Origin: Candidatus Saccharimonadota bacterium
GTDB taxonomy: Bacteria > Patescibacteriota > Saccharimonadia > Saccharimonadales > Saccharimonadaceae
Length of the DNA: 38,063 nt
Reading direction: 5' to 3'
Assembly: GCA_017512085.1 (NCBI GenBank)
Contig: JAFWHD010000005.1
Location: 1-38,063, forward strand
The notes under the pieces are model-generated. The model saw nothing but the letters and a program-made list of their open reading frames with translations. It was not told where the DNA came from and searched no databases. Below are positions 15,176 through 23,569 of this stretch, in pieces. Position numbers and translations under genes: made by a program. Within the stretch, counting starts at the first letter, position 1. Each line of letters begins with the position of its first letter.

Positions 15176-17047
15176 CTAAGACGATGAATTGCTATCTTTT
15201 TTCTCATCGGTCTTTTCTTCTGCCTTTTCGGTATTATCATTCTTTGTTTCCGTCTTTCCACTGTCTTTTTCTACTTTGTTTCCATCCTGGTCTTTTACTT
15301 CTATCGTAACGGATATTTTATTCTTATCGTTCGGTACGGAATTTACCCATGGATAGGAGGCTTTAACCTCTACGTCTGTTATACTGGATGACTTGCTCTT
15401 TAGTATAGTCTTTACCTCGCCAAGCCCTTTCCCCATTGACTCTTTTACTACATCATCATCGGTTAAATTAGCCCCGACATAATACTGCGCCTTGAGTCTG
15501 GCTGTGTATCCTCCATCTGTTCGTACTAGACTCTCGAGATAAATGTTGTTAATCTGGTAAATTTTTTGCCCTTCTTCTAGCGCTGCTTTTTTGCGGATAA
15601 ATTCCTCCAGTTTTGTCTTTGAAATAATATATACGCTAGCCGTGGTGGTTACTTTTAGCGATGGAGTTACGCCTGCTTTTACTTCCTCATCTACTCCAGG
15701 CGTCACCTGGGCAGCAGATGTTGTCTGTGTGAAAGTGCTTTCTATAATATATTCATCATCACCGATTGTCTCATAGAGACTTTTCTTGTTTTCCGCTTCC
15801 TTGCTTGCGGTAATTTGCGCTTGTGCGGCATTTACATCTGATTGCTGTACTACGGTCATGGTATTATCTGTCCCCCCAGTCATCGGTGTCTCTGATCTCA
15901 CTAGTACATTTGCCGTCGTCGTCCATGAGTCTGATTTACCGACATTATACTGTGTACCACCATTTGAAGCTGTCACTGTGACCTTACCAGAAATCAAGCA
16001 TCCATACTGCATAGCGGAGCCCTTCGTATTGTTTTCACACTGTTCCAAATCGACATCCTTTTCTGGGCCAGGCCAGCTCAACGTTACATTCGCATCAGAG
16101 GTAAAATTCAGCCCATTAATGGTAAATATCGATCCGGCTGGTATCGCCACTGTCCCGCTATCCTTGAAATAAGTGTAAACTATCAGTTCGCCCCTCGCCT
16201 TTTCGCCGAGATTTTTGGTTCCAGTCGCCTGGAAGGATACTTCCTGTGTTGAATCGTATTTCCGTTGCTCTAGATAGAATATTCCCTCCGCGGCCTTTTC
16301 TTTCGCCGGGTCCTCCATGAGGGTAATCCCCTCGGAAAAATTCTTTGACTCGGTCTTTATTGCGACTGTAATATCTACCTTAGGCGCAAATACAAATGCC
16401 CACACTAGGAACCCAGTGAGTAGGACCATACAAATAGCACCAATAATAGTTGTCTTCTTGTGATTTTTAAACCAATTATGTGACTTTTTCTCGTCTTTAT
16501 CTGTTTTTGACTTTTTGTCTTTTTCGCTTTCTTTTTTCTCGTCGCTTTTTTTGTTACCTTCGTCGTCGTCTTTTTCCTCTTTGTCTTCGTCCTCATCTGG
16601 TACTATAGCATCGCTCGTTTTGTCGGTAGCCCCATTCGCATCATCTACTGACGTCTCGCCTTCCTCGGTATTATCGGGTTTTTCAGCGCCTGGCTCAGCC
16701 TCTGCCTCGGTTTCTTCTGGTGCTACTAATACTTCTGGCTGACCACCTGGTTCACCTACTGGCACATCCATCGCTGGCACTACGGGTGCTGACTGTAAAT
16801 TCTTTGCCACGGGGAGTCTCGTAGCGGCGGCGAGCTTCGTGATGGATGGATCTACGGTTACTATTACCACCGTTTTGCCAGCAGCCGCCCCTGCTTTTGC
16901 CATCAATTTTATATTTACAATACTACGAAAAACTCCCGCTTTCTTCGGCGGAACGACGGCGACAATTTTTTCTTTCGCCTTTTCAATTTTTGCAATGACA
17001 TCTGTAATGTCATCTTCTGACTCAATATAAACGACGTCTTTGTTCAT
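15176..17047 (-). CDS. Baseplate-J-like membrane-anchored surface protein
   Basis: This 623-aa protein of the type common in CPR genomes has an N-terminal cytoplasmic domain (1-90, MNKDVVYIESEDDITDVIAKI, nucleotide-fold-like beta/alpha pattern). A very acidic then Lys-rich linker (90-195) leads to one membrane helix (about 200-221). The large external region resembles baseplate J family proteins (ARGELIVYTYFKDSGTVAIPAGSIF and later repeats), with a charged low-complexity tail. Its job is not established; an assembly or surface-fibre role is possible. The start at 17047 is chosen over 17065 because TGCTATTAT ends six bases before it, suggesting a leaderless mRNA. It is first in an operon with the RuvX-MltG fusion and LysM-CHAP genes. 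Confidence 0.7.
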   Translation of the reverse strand: MNKDVVYIESEDDITDVIAKIEKAKEKIVAVVPPKKAGVFRSIVNIKLMAKAGAAAGKTVVIVTVDPSITKLAAATRLPVAKNLQSAPVVPAMDVPVGEPGGQPEVLVAPEETEAEAEPGAEKPDNTEEGETSVDDANGATDKTSDAIVPDEDEDKEEKDDDEGNKKSDEKKESEKDKKSKTDKDEKKSHNWFKNHKKTTIIGAICMVLLTGFLVWAFVFAPKVDITVAIKTESKNFSEGITLMEDPAKEKAAEGIFYLEQRKYDSTQEVSFQATGTKNLGEKARGELIVYTYFKDSGTVAIPAGSIFTINGLNFTSDANVTLSWPGPEKDVDLEQCENNTKGSAMQYGCLISGKVTVTASNGGTQYNVGKSDSWTTTANVLVRSETPMTGGTDNTMTVVQQSDVNAAQAQITASKEAENKKSLYETIGDDEYIIESTFTQTTSAAQVTPGVDEEVKAGVTPSLKVTTTASVYIISKTKLEEFIRKKAALEEGQKIYQINNIYLESLVRTDGGYTARLKAQYYVGANLTDDDVVKESMGKGLGEVKTILKSKSSSITDVEVKASYPWVNSVPNDKNKISVTIEVKDQDGNKVEKDSGKTETKNDNTEKAEEKTDEKKDSNSSS

Positions 17048-17053
17048 ACTACT

Positions 17054-17062
17054 ATAATAGCA
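17054..17062 (-). promoter_or_regulatory. Extended -10 promoter of the envelope operon (leaderless)
   Basis: TGCTATTAT on the minus strand ends six bases before the ATG at 17047. Confidence 0.5.
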
Positions 17063-17109
17063 CAATTTGCTCCGCTTGTGCTAAAATGTCATAGTTTTTT
17101 AAAAAATTA

Positions 17110-17118
17110 TGGTAAAAT
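17110..17118 (+). promoter_or_regulatory. Extended -10 promoter of the histidine kinase gene (leaderless)
   Basis: TGGTAAAAT ends eight bases before the ATG at 17127. It lies over the alternative upstream ATG at 17109, which argues against that start. Confidence 0.5.
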
Positions 17119-17126
17119 TAATACAA

Positions 17127-18560
17127 ATGAGCTTATTTAATTTCAAAAAAACAAAATCCCCCGCTGCCCCCATTCAGGCAACAGTGCCTAGTCACGGAGC
17201 AAATCAAGGCAATGATCTAGCATCGCTCGTCCTTAGCGTCATCCATGATGGCGTTGTGATGACTGATCGCGCCGGTGCTGTCCAATTTATGAATCCCGCC
17301 GCCGCTCGCCTATGTGGACTCAGTAATCCTAATGATGCGATTGGGTTAGATAGTATTTTGATTATTCGCATAGAGACGAAAGAAGGCCGAGAATTATCCG
17401 AGGCCGAGAATCCTTTCATTCTAGCCATCCGTAGTGGCCAGACATTAAAACCATACGAGTGTAATCTTATAGTTGGTCAGACCGACAAACGCGTCCCGAT
17501 TACTATTTCCATTCTCCCTGCCGATGAAACCGGTGGCAATCGTGTTATTACGTTCCGCGATATTACCGAAGAACTAAAAGAAGAGGGTGAGCAAATGGAA
17601 TTCATCTCCACCGCTTCGCATGAAATGCGCACTCCAGTTGCTACTATTGACGGTTATCTCTCTCTCTGCCTAAATCCCCAGACTGCTACCATTGATGAGC
17701 GTGCACGTAATTACCTTACCACTGCTCATGCCGCTTCACAGCATCTCGGTAAGTTATTCCAAGATCTCCTTGATGTAACAAAGCTAGACGATAGTCGTAT
17801 CCGACCAAATTTCGTCCCCGCCGAAATGGTAGAAATGGTAAAAGACATCACCAAAGATTACATTCCCCGTGCACAGGAGCAAAAGATCAACTTTACTTTC
17901 GGCGCCGACGACTCAGCTAGTGTCCATAGCGAGCGAAAACTAAACCAAGTCGTTTATAGTTATGTGGACCCAGATTTTATGCGTGAGATTCTTGATAATC
18001 TCATTGACAATGCGCTAAAATATACTCCTTCCGGTGGCTCTATTTATGTTAATGTCCGTGGTGACGGTGACCGAGTTCTCATTAATGTTACAGATACTGG
18101 CATGGGTATTTCTTCTGACGACCTTGGGCATATTTTTCAAAAATTCTATCGCGCAGACAATTCCGATACACGCACCATTGGTGGTACTGGTCTCGGTCTC
18201 TATCTAGTAAAACAACGCACTGAGGCTATGGGCGGCCAAGTCTGGGCTGAGAGCGCCTTTGGCGAAGGCTCTACTTTCTATGTTTCGCTTCCTCGTCTCA
18301 CTGCCGATGAATACGAAAAACGCATGATTCCTATTCGTAATCAAAAAATGCAAGAGCAACTCAGCACTCTCCAGTCGGCCTTCCCCTCTCAGCCTACGAC
18401 AACTATCACCGAGCAGCCAGTTCCAGCCATGCCTCAGCCTATATCCTCCCAGCAATCTCCCCAGTTGCCACCCGTTCCGCCAATCCCACAACCCACCCAG
18501 ATTTCACCACCTCAGCCGAACCCAAATATCAATAATAATCTAAACGGAGGAAATGTATGA
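17127..18560 (+). CDS. Cytoplasmic PAS-domain sensor histidine kinase with proline-rich tail
   Basis: The 477-aa protein has no membrane segment. A PAS domain (about 32-150, DGVVMTDRAGAVQFMNPAAARLCG) is followed by HisKA with STASHEMRTP (H165). The HATPase_c domain has the N box NLIDNALKYTP, G1 DTGMGIS and G2 GGTGLGLYLVK. The last 80 or so residues are Pro/Gln/Ser-rich with no known fold. It autophosphorylates and should pass phosphate to the response regulator, whose ATG overlaps its TGA. A soluble PAS kinase suggests an intracellular cue; the signal is unknown. Confidence 0.92.
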   Translation: MSLFNFKKTKSPAAPIQATVPSHGANQGNDLASLVLSVIHDGVVMTDRAGAVQFMNPAAARLCGLSNPNDAIGLDSILIIRIETKEGRELSEAENPFILAIRSGQTLKPYECNLIVGQTDKRVPITISILPADETGGNRVITFRDITEELKEEGEQMEFISTASHEMRTPVATIDGYLSLCLNPQTATIDERARNYLTTAHAASQHLGKLFQDLLDVTKLDDSRIRPNFVPAEMVEMVKDITKDYIPRAQEQKINFTFGADDSASVHSERKLNQVVYSYVDPDFMREILDNLIDNALKYTPSGGSIYVNVRGDGDRVLINVTDTGMGISSDDLGHIFQKFYRADNSDTRTIGGTGLGLYLVKQRTEAMGGQVWAESAFGEGSTFYVSLPRLTADEYEKRMIPIRNQKMQEQLSTLQSAFPSQPTTTITEQPVPAMPQPISSQQSPQLPPVPPIPQPTQISPPQPNPNINNNLNGGNV

Positions 18561-19312
18561 GTAAAATAATGGTAGTAGAGGACGACGCGAGCTTACGCGA
18601 AATATATAGTATTAGAATTACCGCAGAGGGGTACGAAGTAGTAAGCGCTGGCGATGGCGAGGAAGCCTTGGCGGTGGCAGTGCGTGAGAAACCCGATCTT
18701 ATTCTTGCTGATGTGATGATGCCAAAGATTTCTGGTTTTGATATGTTGGACATTCTTCGTTCCACTCCCGAGGTGGCAAATATCAAAGTCATCATGATGA
18801 CTGCCCTCTCTGGTGATAATCAGCGCGAACGTGGTGAGCGTCTCGGTGCGGACCGTTATCTTGTAAAATCTCAAATTGGCATAGAGGACATGGTAAATAC
18901 CATCCATGAAGTCCTAGGGGATAAAGGAGGCTCTGCTACTCCTGCAAATAATCCAGTCTCAGCAAATCCTAATACTCCAGTAGATATGCCATCTCCAGCA
19001 GCGGCCGTCACCTCACCAAGTGTAGCCACACCAGAAACTCCAGCCAATCCCATCCCCACACCTATTACTACGCCTCCCACTGTGCCTCCGACACCAGAGG
19101 CTCCCACTACATCCGAGTCAGTTTCATCCACTCAACCTACTCCAGAGCCCATTTCTGTATCTCCAGTTGCTGCTGAGTCCCCTTCCCCATTACAATCAAT
19201 CCCTCAGCCTCAGCCATTCACTCTAAACGGTGCAGCCAACCCCGCACCAAAAAATTGGTCCCTCCGACCTACTCCCGAGGCACCCAATGGACAACCAGGT
19301 CAGGCTCAATAA
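18557..19312 (+). CDS. Response regulator, receiver domain plus Pro/Thr-rich tail, no DNA-binding domain
   Basis: Residues 1-125 form a CheY-like receiver with acidic pocket D9/D10, phospho-acceptor D52 (LILADVMMPKISG), T82 and K104 (YLVKS). The remaining 125 residues are Pro/Thr/Ser-rich low complexity and contain no helix-turn-helix, GGDEF or enzyme motif, so output must be by protein contact. It is translated by coupling to the kinase (ATGA overlap) with an added GGAGG site. The tail resembles that of the kinase in composition and carries PTPEAP-type repeats near its end. Its 3' end overlaps the rluB start. Confidence 0.9.
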   Translation: MSKIMVVEDDASLREIYSIRITAEGYEVVSAGDGEEALAVAVREKPDLILADVMMPKISGFDMLDILRSTPEVANIKVIMMTALSGDNQRERGERLGADRYLVKSQIGIEDMVNTIHEVLGDKGGSATPANNPVSANPNTPVDMPSPAAAVTSPSVATPETPANPIPTPITTPPTVPPTPEAPTTSESVSSTQPTPEPISVSPVAAESPSPLQSIPQPQPFTLNGAANPAPKNWSLRPTPEAPNGQPGQAQ

Positions 19313-19973
19313 ATTCCTTGCCAGCAGGCTCGGCGTCTCTCGTCGCGAAGCTGACGAGCTGATTAGTAGTGGAAAAATTACCGTCAATGGTGCCCCAGCC
19401 ATAACAGGGGTAAAAGTTGACAAAAATGATGAAGTGTGCTATAATAAAAAGATAATTCCATTTGCTACGGAATACACTTATCTCGCTTTTCATAAACCTA
19501 CTGGTTATGTCTGTTCTCGGCGCGCTCAGGGAGCGACGCCTACTCTCTATGATCTCCTTCCGCCCAATTTTCGCAAACTAAAAACCGTTGGTCGTCTGGA
19601 TAAGGATACCTCTGGCCTTATACTCCTTACCGATGATGGTGATTTTGCTTTTCGCCTGACTCATCCAAAATTTCACAAGGAAAAGGTTTATGAAGTGGAG
19701 CTAGACCATCCTCTTACCCCACTCCATCAGCAAATGATTTCGGATTTTGGTATTGAAATCGGCGATGGGGTTTCCCAGTTTCGCGTTATCCGTAATGAGA
19801 TTTTTCCAGATCGAAAGCATTTCACTCTCATTCTCGCCGAGGGACGTAATCGTCAAATTCGTCGTACTTTTTCCGCCCTTGGTTATGAGGTCGCTAAGCT
19901 CCATCGCACCGAATTTGGCCCATATAAACTAAGTGGTCTGAAACCAGGAGAATATGCTATAATAAAACTATGA
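19287..19973 (+). CDS. rluB: rRNA pseudouridine synthase, RsuA/RluB family
   Basis: This 228-aa enzyme isomerises uridine to pseudouridine in rRNA. An S4 domain (VRLNKFLASRLGVSRREADELISSGKITVNG) is followed by the catalytic core with GRLDKDTSGLILLTDDG (catalytic Asp), and ends with GRNRQIRRTFSALGYEVAKLHR. The start MDNQVRLNKF at 19287 fits the family and overlaps the response-regulator gene by 26 bases. The exact target (RluB, RluE or RsuA type) cannot be settled from sequence alone, so the symbol is approximate. Confidence 0.9.
   Translation: MDNQVRLNKFLASRLGVSRREADELISSGKITVNGAPAITGVKVDKNDEVCYNKKIIPFATEYTYLAFHKPTGYVCSRRAQGATPTLYDLLPPNFRKLKTVGRLDKDTSGLILLTDDGDFAFRLTHPKFHKEKVYEVELDHPLTPLHQQMISDFGIEIGDGVSQFRVIRNEIFPDRKHFTLILAEGRNRQIRRTFSALGYEVAKLHRTEFGPYKLSGLKPGEYAIIKL
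19955..19963 (+). promoter_or_regulatory. Extended -10 promoter of the FtsA/PilM-like gene, inside the rluB 3' end
   Basis: TGCTATAAT ends six bases before the ATG at 19970. The same ATG overlaps the rluB stop as ATGA, so both coupled and leaderless expression are possible. Confidence 0.55.
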
Positions 19974-21238
19974 GCACTATCTTAGCCCTAGACATTGGTA
20001 CTGAATTTGTTAAAGCCGTCTTAGCCGCACCCAGAAAGAAAGGCAATCTTGAGATTCTCGGCATCGGGCGGGCTCATCAAGTTGATGGCAATATGCATGC
20101 TGGTGCCGTCGCAGACATTCCCGCAGTCGTGAGCGTCTGCGAGGAGGCTCTAAATCAAGCCGAGAAAGCAGCAGGTGAGCGTGCCAGCACGACGGTGGTC
20201 GGTATCGCTGGTGAGCTTATAAAAGGCAATACCACGACCGTCAATTACGTCCGCAAAAATCCCAATAAACCCATCACCGACCATGAGATGAACGATATTA
20301 TTCGTCAGGTTCAACAAAAATCCGGCGAAGCTGCGAAAAAGACTGTCGCCCTAGAGACCGGCAATGAAAATGTTGAGGTTCGCCTGATTAATTCCGCCAT
20401 TGTTTCCCTCACTATTGACGGATATAAGATTAGTAATCCCATCGGTTTCAAAGGTTCCGATATTGTGATACAGTTTTATACTGCTTTCGCTCCTCTTATT
20501 CATGTCGCTGCCATTGAGAAAGTCTGCGCCGAGCTAAATCTGGACCTCCTCACTGTCGCGGTGGAGCCCTTCGCGGTCTGTCGAGCTTGTCTAGGCGATG
20601 ATTTGGAATCAAATTTCTCTGGTATCGTGATGGATATAGGCGGAGGCACCACAGATATTGCCGTAGTAGAGGATGGCGGCGTGGAGGGGACGAAGATGTT
20701 TGGTATCGGTGGCAAAAGTTTTACCCACCAGATTGCCGAGTCACTGGGCGTTGATACCGAGACCGCTGAGGAATATAAATTAAAATTTGACTCTGGCGAG
20801 CTAGACGACCGCGTAAAGGCAAAGACCGAGTCCGCCATCTCGCGCAATCTCAGCGTTTGGACTACTGGTGTCCAGGTGGCATTAGAGGAATTTGGTAATC
20901 TCGGCAGTCTCCCTCGCAACATTCTCCTCTGTGGTGGCGGTGCTGGCCTCTCTCTCCTCCAGGAACAACTCGCTATCTCTGATTGGTACACGGACTTACC
21001 GTTTTCTCGCCGCCCGCTCATCCATTTGATTGACGTGGCCGACCTACCGAATCTCATCATTCCTCATCCCGAAAAACCCTCAAAATCCAGCAAACATTCC
21101 GCCGACTCCGCAGCCCCGCAGCTTGATTATTCTTACGCTACTGCTCTCGGGCTTCTCCGTGTCGGTGTAGATACTCTCGCCTCCGCCCCGCCCGAGAACA
21201 AACTCCGCGCAAAGATTTCCAAGCTCCTGCAGAATTAA
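19970..21238 (+). CDS. FtsA/PilM-like actin-family ATPase
   Basis: The 422-aa protein has the actin/Hsp70-type ATPase signatures: phosphate 1 ILALDIGTEFVKA, phosphate 2 GIVMDIGGGTTDIAVVEDG, and an adenosine motif NILLCGGGAGLSLL. An SHS2-like domain lies around residues 85-165 (STTVVGIAGELIKGNT). This pattern fits FtsA, which tethers FtsZ to the membrane, or PilM of type IV pili. The C-terminus lacks an obvious FtsA amphipathic helix and no pil genes are adjacent, so the two cannot be separated here. It is last in the kinase-regulator-rluB cluster. Confidence 0.82.
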   Translation: MSTILALDIGTEFVKAVLAAPRKKGNLEILGIGRAHQVDGNMHAGAVADIPAVVSVCEEALNQAEKAAGERASTTVVGIAGELIKGNTTTVNYVRKNPNKPITDHEMNDIIRQVQQKSGEAAKKTVALETGNENVEVRLINSAIVSLTIDGYKISNPIGFKGSDIVIQFYTAFAPLIHVAAIEKVCAELNLDLLTVAVEPFAVCRACLGDDLESNFSGIVMDIGGGTTDIAVVEDGGVEGTKMFGIGGKSFTHQIAESLGVDTETAEEYKLKFDSGELDDRVKAKTESAISRNLSVWTTGVQVALEEFGNLGSLPRNILLCGGGAGLSLLQEQLAISDWYTDLPFSRRPLIHLIDVADLPNLIIPHPEKPSKSSKHSADSAAPQLDYSYATALGLLRVGVDTLASAPPENKLRAKISKLLQN

Positions 21239-21260
21239 AAACAACAAAAAGCTATGAGCA

Positions 21261-21495
21261 GCAATTCATAAGTTTTCAAGCTCACCTATATAGATTTGAC
21301 GCATGTGGTTTTTACTAAAATCCCAGTGCGTGAGTCGTCCTCGAGTATTTAGCAAAGCAGTTGCAGGTAATCTTAGCGTGTAATGAGAACTAAGTAGGAT
21401 TATATGTATCATGCGACTAAGACGCGAACACCTGACGGATTTTGTAAAAACTAACAAGCAGCGTCAAGTCAGTGAGCGGAAAACTTATGAATTGC
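21261..21495. ncRNA. Candidate 235-nt structured RNA or palindromic element between ftsA-like and alaS
   Basis: A perfect 16-bp closing helix (21261-21276 with 21480-21495) encloses GCTCAC/GTGAGC (21280-21285, 21472-21477), then 21293-21302 with 21461-21470 (10 bp, one G-T), 21308-21315 with 21444-21451 (8 bp) and 21317-21323 with 21437-21443 (7 bp). The 113-base apex can fold further (GCGT-AGTCG with CGACT-ACGC). Strand is unknown and no promoter is obvious. It does not show the conserved parts of tmRNA, RNase P or SRP RNA; a 6S-like role cannot be excluded. Confidence 0.5.
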
Positions 21496-21517
21496 CACCA
21501 TCGCCATAAGTCTTTTT
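21483..21517 (+). terminator. Possible terminator sharing an arm with the 235-nt element
   Basis: ACTTATG (21483-21489) pairs with CATAAGT (21505-21511), followed by CTTTTT. Its left arm is also the right arm of the large closing helix, so the two pairings exclude each other. Confidence 0.4.
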
Positions 21518-23495
21518 ATTCTAGTATGGCTTTAATTCTTCTCACTCCCGCAGAAGACGAGGACTCTTTCGCGATGTGAAAATGCCCGATGATGCCAGTG
21601 TGCTCCACGTGTGGACCTCCGCAGACCTCGCGTGATACTGGACTCTCAAAATCCCCAATCGTATAGACGGTTAGCTTCTCGGGATATTTTTCCCAGAACT
21701 CACCATGTGCGTGCAAGGTATTCTTCGCATATTCCTTATCATATTCATCATGGACGACTGGGAGGTCTGCTTCTATCCATTCATTCACTTGTTTCTCCAC
21801 CTCGGCAATTTCCTCCGCGCTCATTTTATGATCCAGATTAAAATCAAATCTTACCCTCTCTGGCGTAATATTTGAACCTTTCTGGACAATGTCGGGACTG
21901 ACTAATTTCTGTAGAGCTGCCAAGAGTAGATGTGTCGCAGTGTGATATTTTACCGTCTGCTCACCGTGGTCGGCTAGTCCTCCCTTAAACATCCCCTTTG
22001 AGGCGGTCTGGCTTCGCTCTCGCTGCTCTCTTAGTGCTTCGTCAAACTCTTTTTTATGATTTGCGGATAGCTTTATTCCCTCGCGGAAACATTCTTCCAC
22101 CGATAATTCCAATGGAAACCCATAGGTATCCTGAAGCATAAACAAATCCCGACCGTCTAGCTGCGCATCGCCCTCTCCAGATTTTTTCGCCAGTCTATGC
22201 AGCTCTTTCAGTCCTCTATTCAGCGTCTTACGGAAGACATTTTCTTCCTTCAGCAGAACATCTAGTGCCTGCTCACGATGAGTTAGGATGCTGTCTGGTA
22301 GATCCTTATAATTCTCCGCCACTATCGGCACCACCTCAGCTAAGAAATTATCAATAATCCCTAGATCCAGCGCCCGCAAAATCGCTCGGCGAATCAGCCT
22401 TCGCATCGCATAACCCTGAGTCTTATTGGAGGGTACGAGCCCTTCCGCCGCGAGGAGATAAGCTCCCCGGATATGGTCGGCGATGACGCGCATCTCGTCG
22501 GTATTATTATCGTAGTTTTTACCAGAAATTTCTTCCAATTTCTCAATAATCGGTCGCATTAGCGAGATGCGAAACACGTCAAAACTTCCAATCGCCGCCG
22601 CCGCGATTCTCTCTAATCCTCCACCGAAATCTACATTTTTCTTGGCGAGCTCGACAAAAGTCCCATCTTCACATCGTCTATACTGCATAAACACTTGGTT
22701 ACCAATTTCCATAAATCTCGCCCCATCACTCGCTGGATGTGCTAGTCCGTATTTCTCGGTATCTTGCTTATCCTCACCAAAATCATAAAAAACCTCAGAA
22801 TCTGGCCCACAAGGGTCGCCAATCGGCGTATCTTCACAACCACCACCGCGACTCCACCAGTTCTCATGGTCATCGTAAAAGAAAATCCTCTCCCCTGGCT
22901 TAATTCCCCGCTTGTCGCCATTCTCGGCCGAGCCTATTTCAGCGATTTTCGCCTCAATTCCCGCCTCGCGGAATACCTCCTGCCAAATCTCCGCCGCCTC
23001 AGTGTCCTTTGGGATGCCGTATTTCTCATTACCGATAAAGCAGGTGACATAGATTTTTGCAGGATCCAGCCCCACGACCTTCGTCAGGAACTCAAAGAAA
23101 TTTCTAATTTGTTCTTTCTTAAAATAATCCCCCAGCGACCAGTTCCCCAGCATTTCAAACACCGTCGTATGTCTAGGATCGCCCACGTCCTCTATATCCT
23201 GGAGTCGCATAGATGGCTGCGAATCAGTCAGGCGCGTCCCCAGTGGATGCGTCTCCCCGAGGAGATATGGCAGGAGTGGCTGCATTCCCGAGCCAGTAAA
23301 AAGCGTCGTCGGGTCCCCTTCTAGCACTAATGGTGCTGGCTGGATGACCTTGTGCCCCTTGCTTTCCTGGAATTCCAAGAATTTCCGCCTGATCTCATTC
23401 GCATTCAGCGTGATATTCGGGTGTTTATTATTATCCAAATAATCCTCCCTCCGCTCGTCCGCGCTCGCCTCTAAGCTAGTATTTTTTTCTGTCAT
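21516..23495 (-). CDS. alaS: Alanyl-tRNA synthetase lacking the C-terminal C-Ala domain
   Basis: It charges tRNA-Ala and edits mischarged Ser/Gly. Clear features are the N-terminal catalytic core (IRRKFLEFQESKGHKV, TLLFTGSGMQP-like segment, RHTTVFEMLGNWSLGDYFK), WWSRGGGCEDTPIGDPCGPDSE, and the tRNA-recognition region (NKTQGYAMRRLIRRA). The editing domain has zinc motifs HTATHLLLAAL and CGGPHVEHTG. The protein ends at 659 aa right after the editing domain, so the C-Ala/DHHA1 part (about 200 residues) is absent. There is no frameshift or downstream remnant. GAGGA precedes the ATG, and a TGATATAAT box lies at 23520-23528, back to back with the FISUMP copy 2 promoter. Confidence 0.95.
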   Translation of the reverse strand: MTEKNTSLEASADERREDYLDNNKHPNITLNANEIRRKFLEFQESKGHKVIQPAPLVLEGDPTTLFTGSGMQPLLPYLLGETHPLGTRLTDSQPSMRLQDIEDVGDPRHTTVFEMLGNWSLGDYFKKEQIRNFFEFLTKVVGLDPAKIYVTCFIGNEKYGIPKDTEAAEIWQEVFREAGIEAKIAEIGSAENGDKRGIKPGERIFFYDDHENWWSRGGGCEDTPIGDPCGPDSEVFYDFGEDKQDTEKYGLAHPASDGARFMEIGNQVFMQYRRCEDGTFVELAKKNVDFGGGLERIAAAAIGSFDVFRISLMRPIIEKLEEISGKNYDNNTDEMRVIADHIRGAYLLAAEGLVPSNKTQGYAMRRLIRRAILRALDLGIIDNFLAEVVPIVAENYKDLPDSILTHREQALDVLLKEENVFRKTLNRGLKELHRLAKKSGEGDAQLDGRDLFMLQDTYGFPLELSVEECFREGIKLSANHKKEFDEALREQRERSQTASKGMFKGGLADHGEQTVKYHTATHLLLAALQKLVSPDIVQKGSNITPERVRFDFNLDHKMSAEEIAEVEKQVNEWIEADLPVVHDEYDKEYAKNTLHAHGEFWEKYPEKLTVYTIGDFESPVSREVCGGPHVEHTGIIGHFHIAKESSSSAGVRRIKAILE

Positions 23496-23519
23496 ATTTT
23501 CCTCGCATTTCTTTTCACA

Positions 23520-23528
23520 ATTATATCA
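23520..23528 (-). promoter_or_regulatory. Extended -10 promoter of alaS
   Basis: TGATATAAT on the minus strand, 24 bases before the alaS ATG, with a GAGGA ribosome site between. Confidence 0.6.
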
Positions 23529-23556
23529 CAATTTCTTGCGCAAAAATTTTTTTGTG

Positions 23557-23565
23557 TGTTATAAT
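23557..23565 (+). promoter_or_regulatory. Extended -10 promoter of FISUMP copy 2
   Basis: TGTTATAAT, with a weak -35 (TTGCGC, 23536-23541), would start RNA at about 23571-23572. That is exactly the first base of the leader's closing helix. The paralogous promoter at 37773-37781 has the same placement. Confidence 0.7.
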
Positions 23566-23569
23566 AAAA

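Noticed and set aside
20500-21060. Long open frame (186 codons) on the minus strand
   Set aside because: It lies wholly antisense to the FtsA/PilM-like gene, with Arg/Ser/Pro-rich shadow composition.
22764-23324. 186-codon frame on the plus strand
   Set aside because: It is a shadow of alaS, whose catalytic motifs are encoded on the opposite strand.
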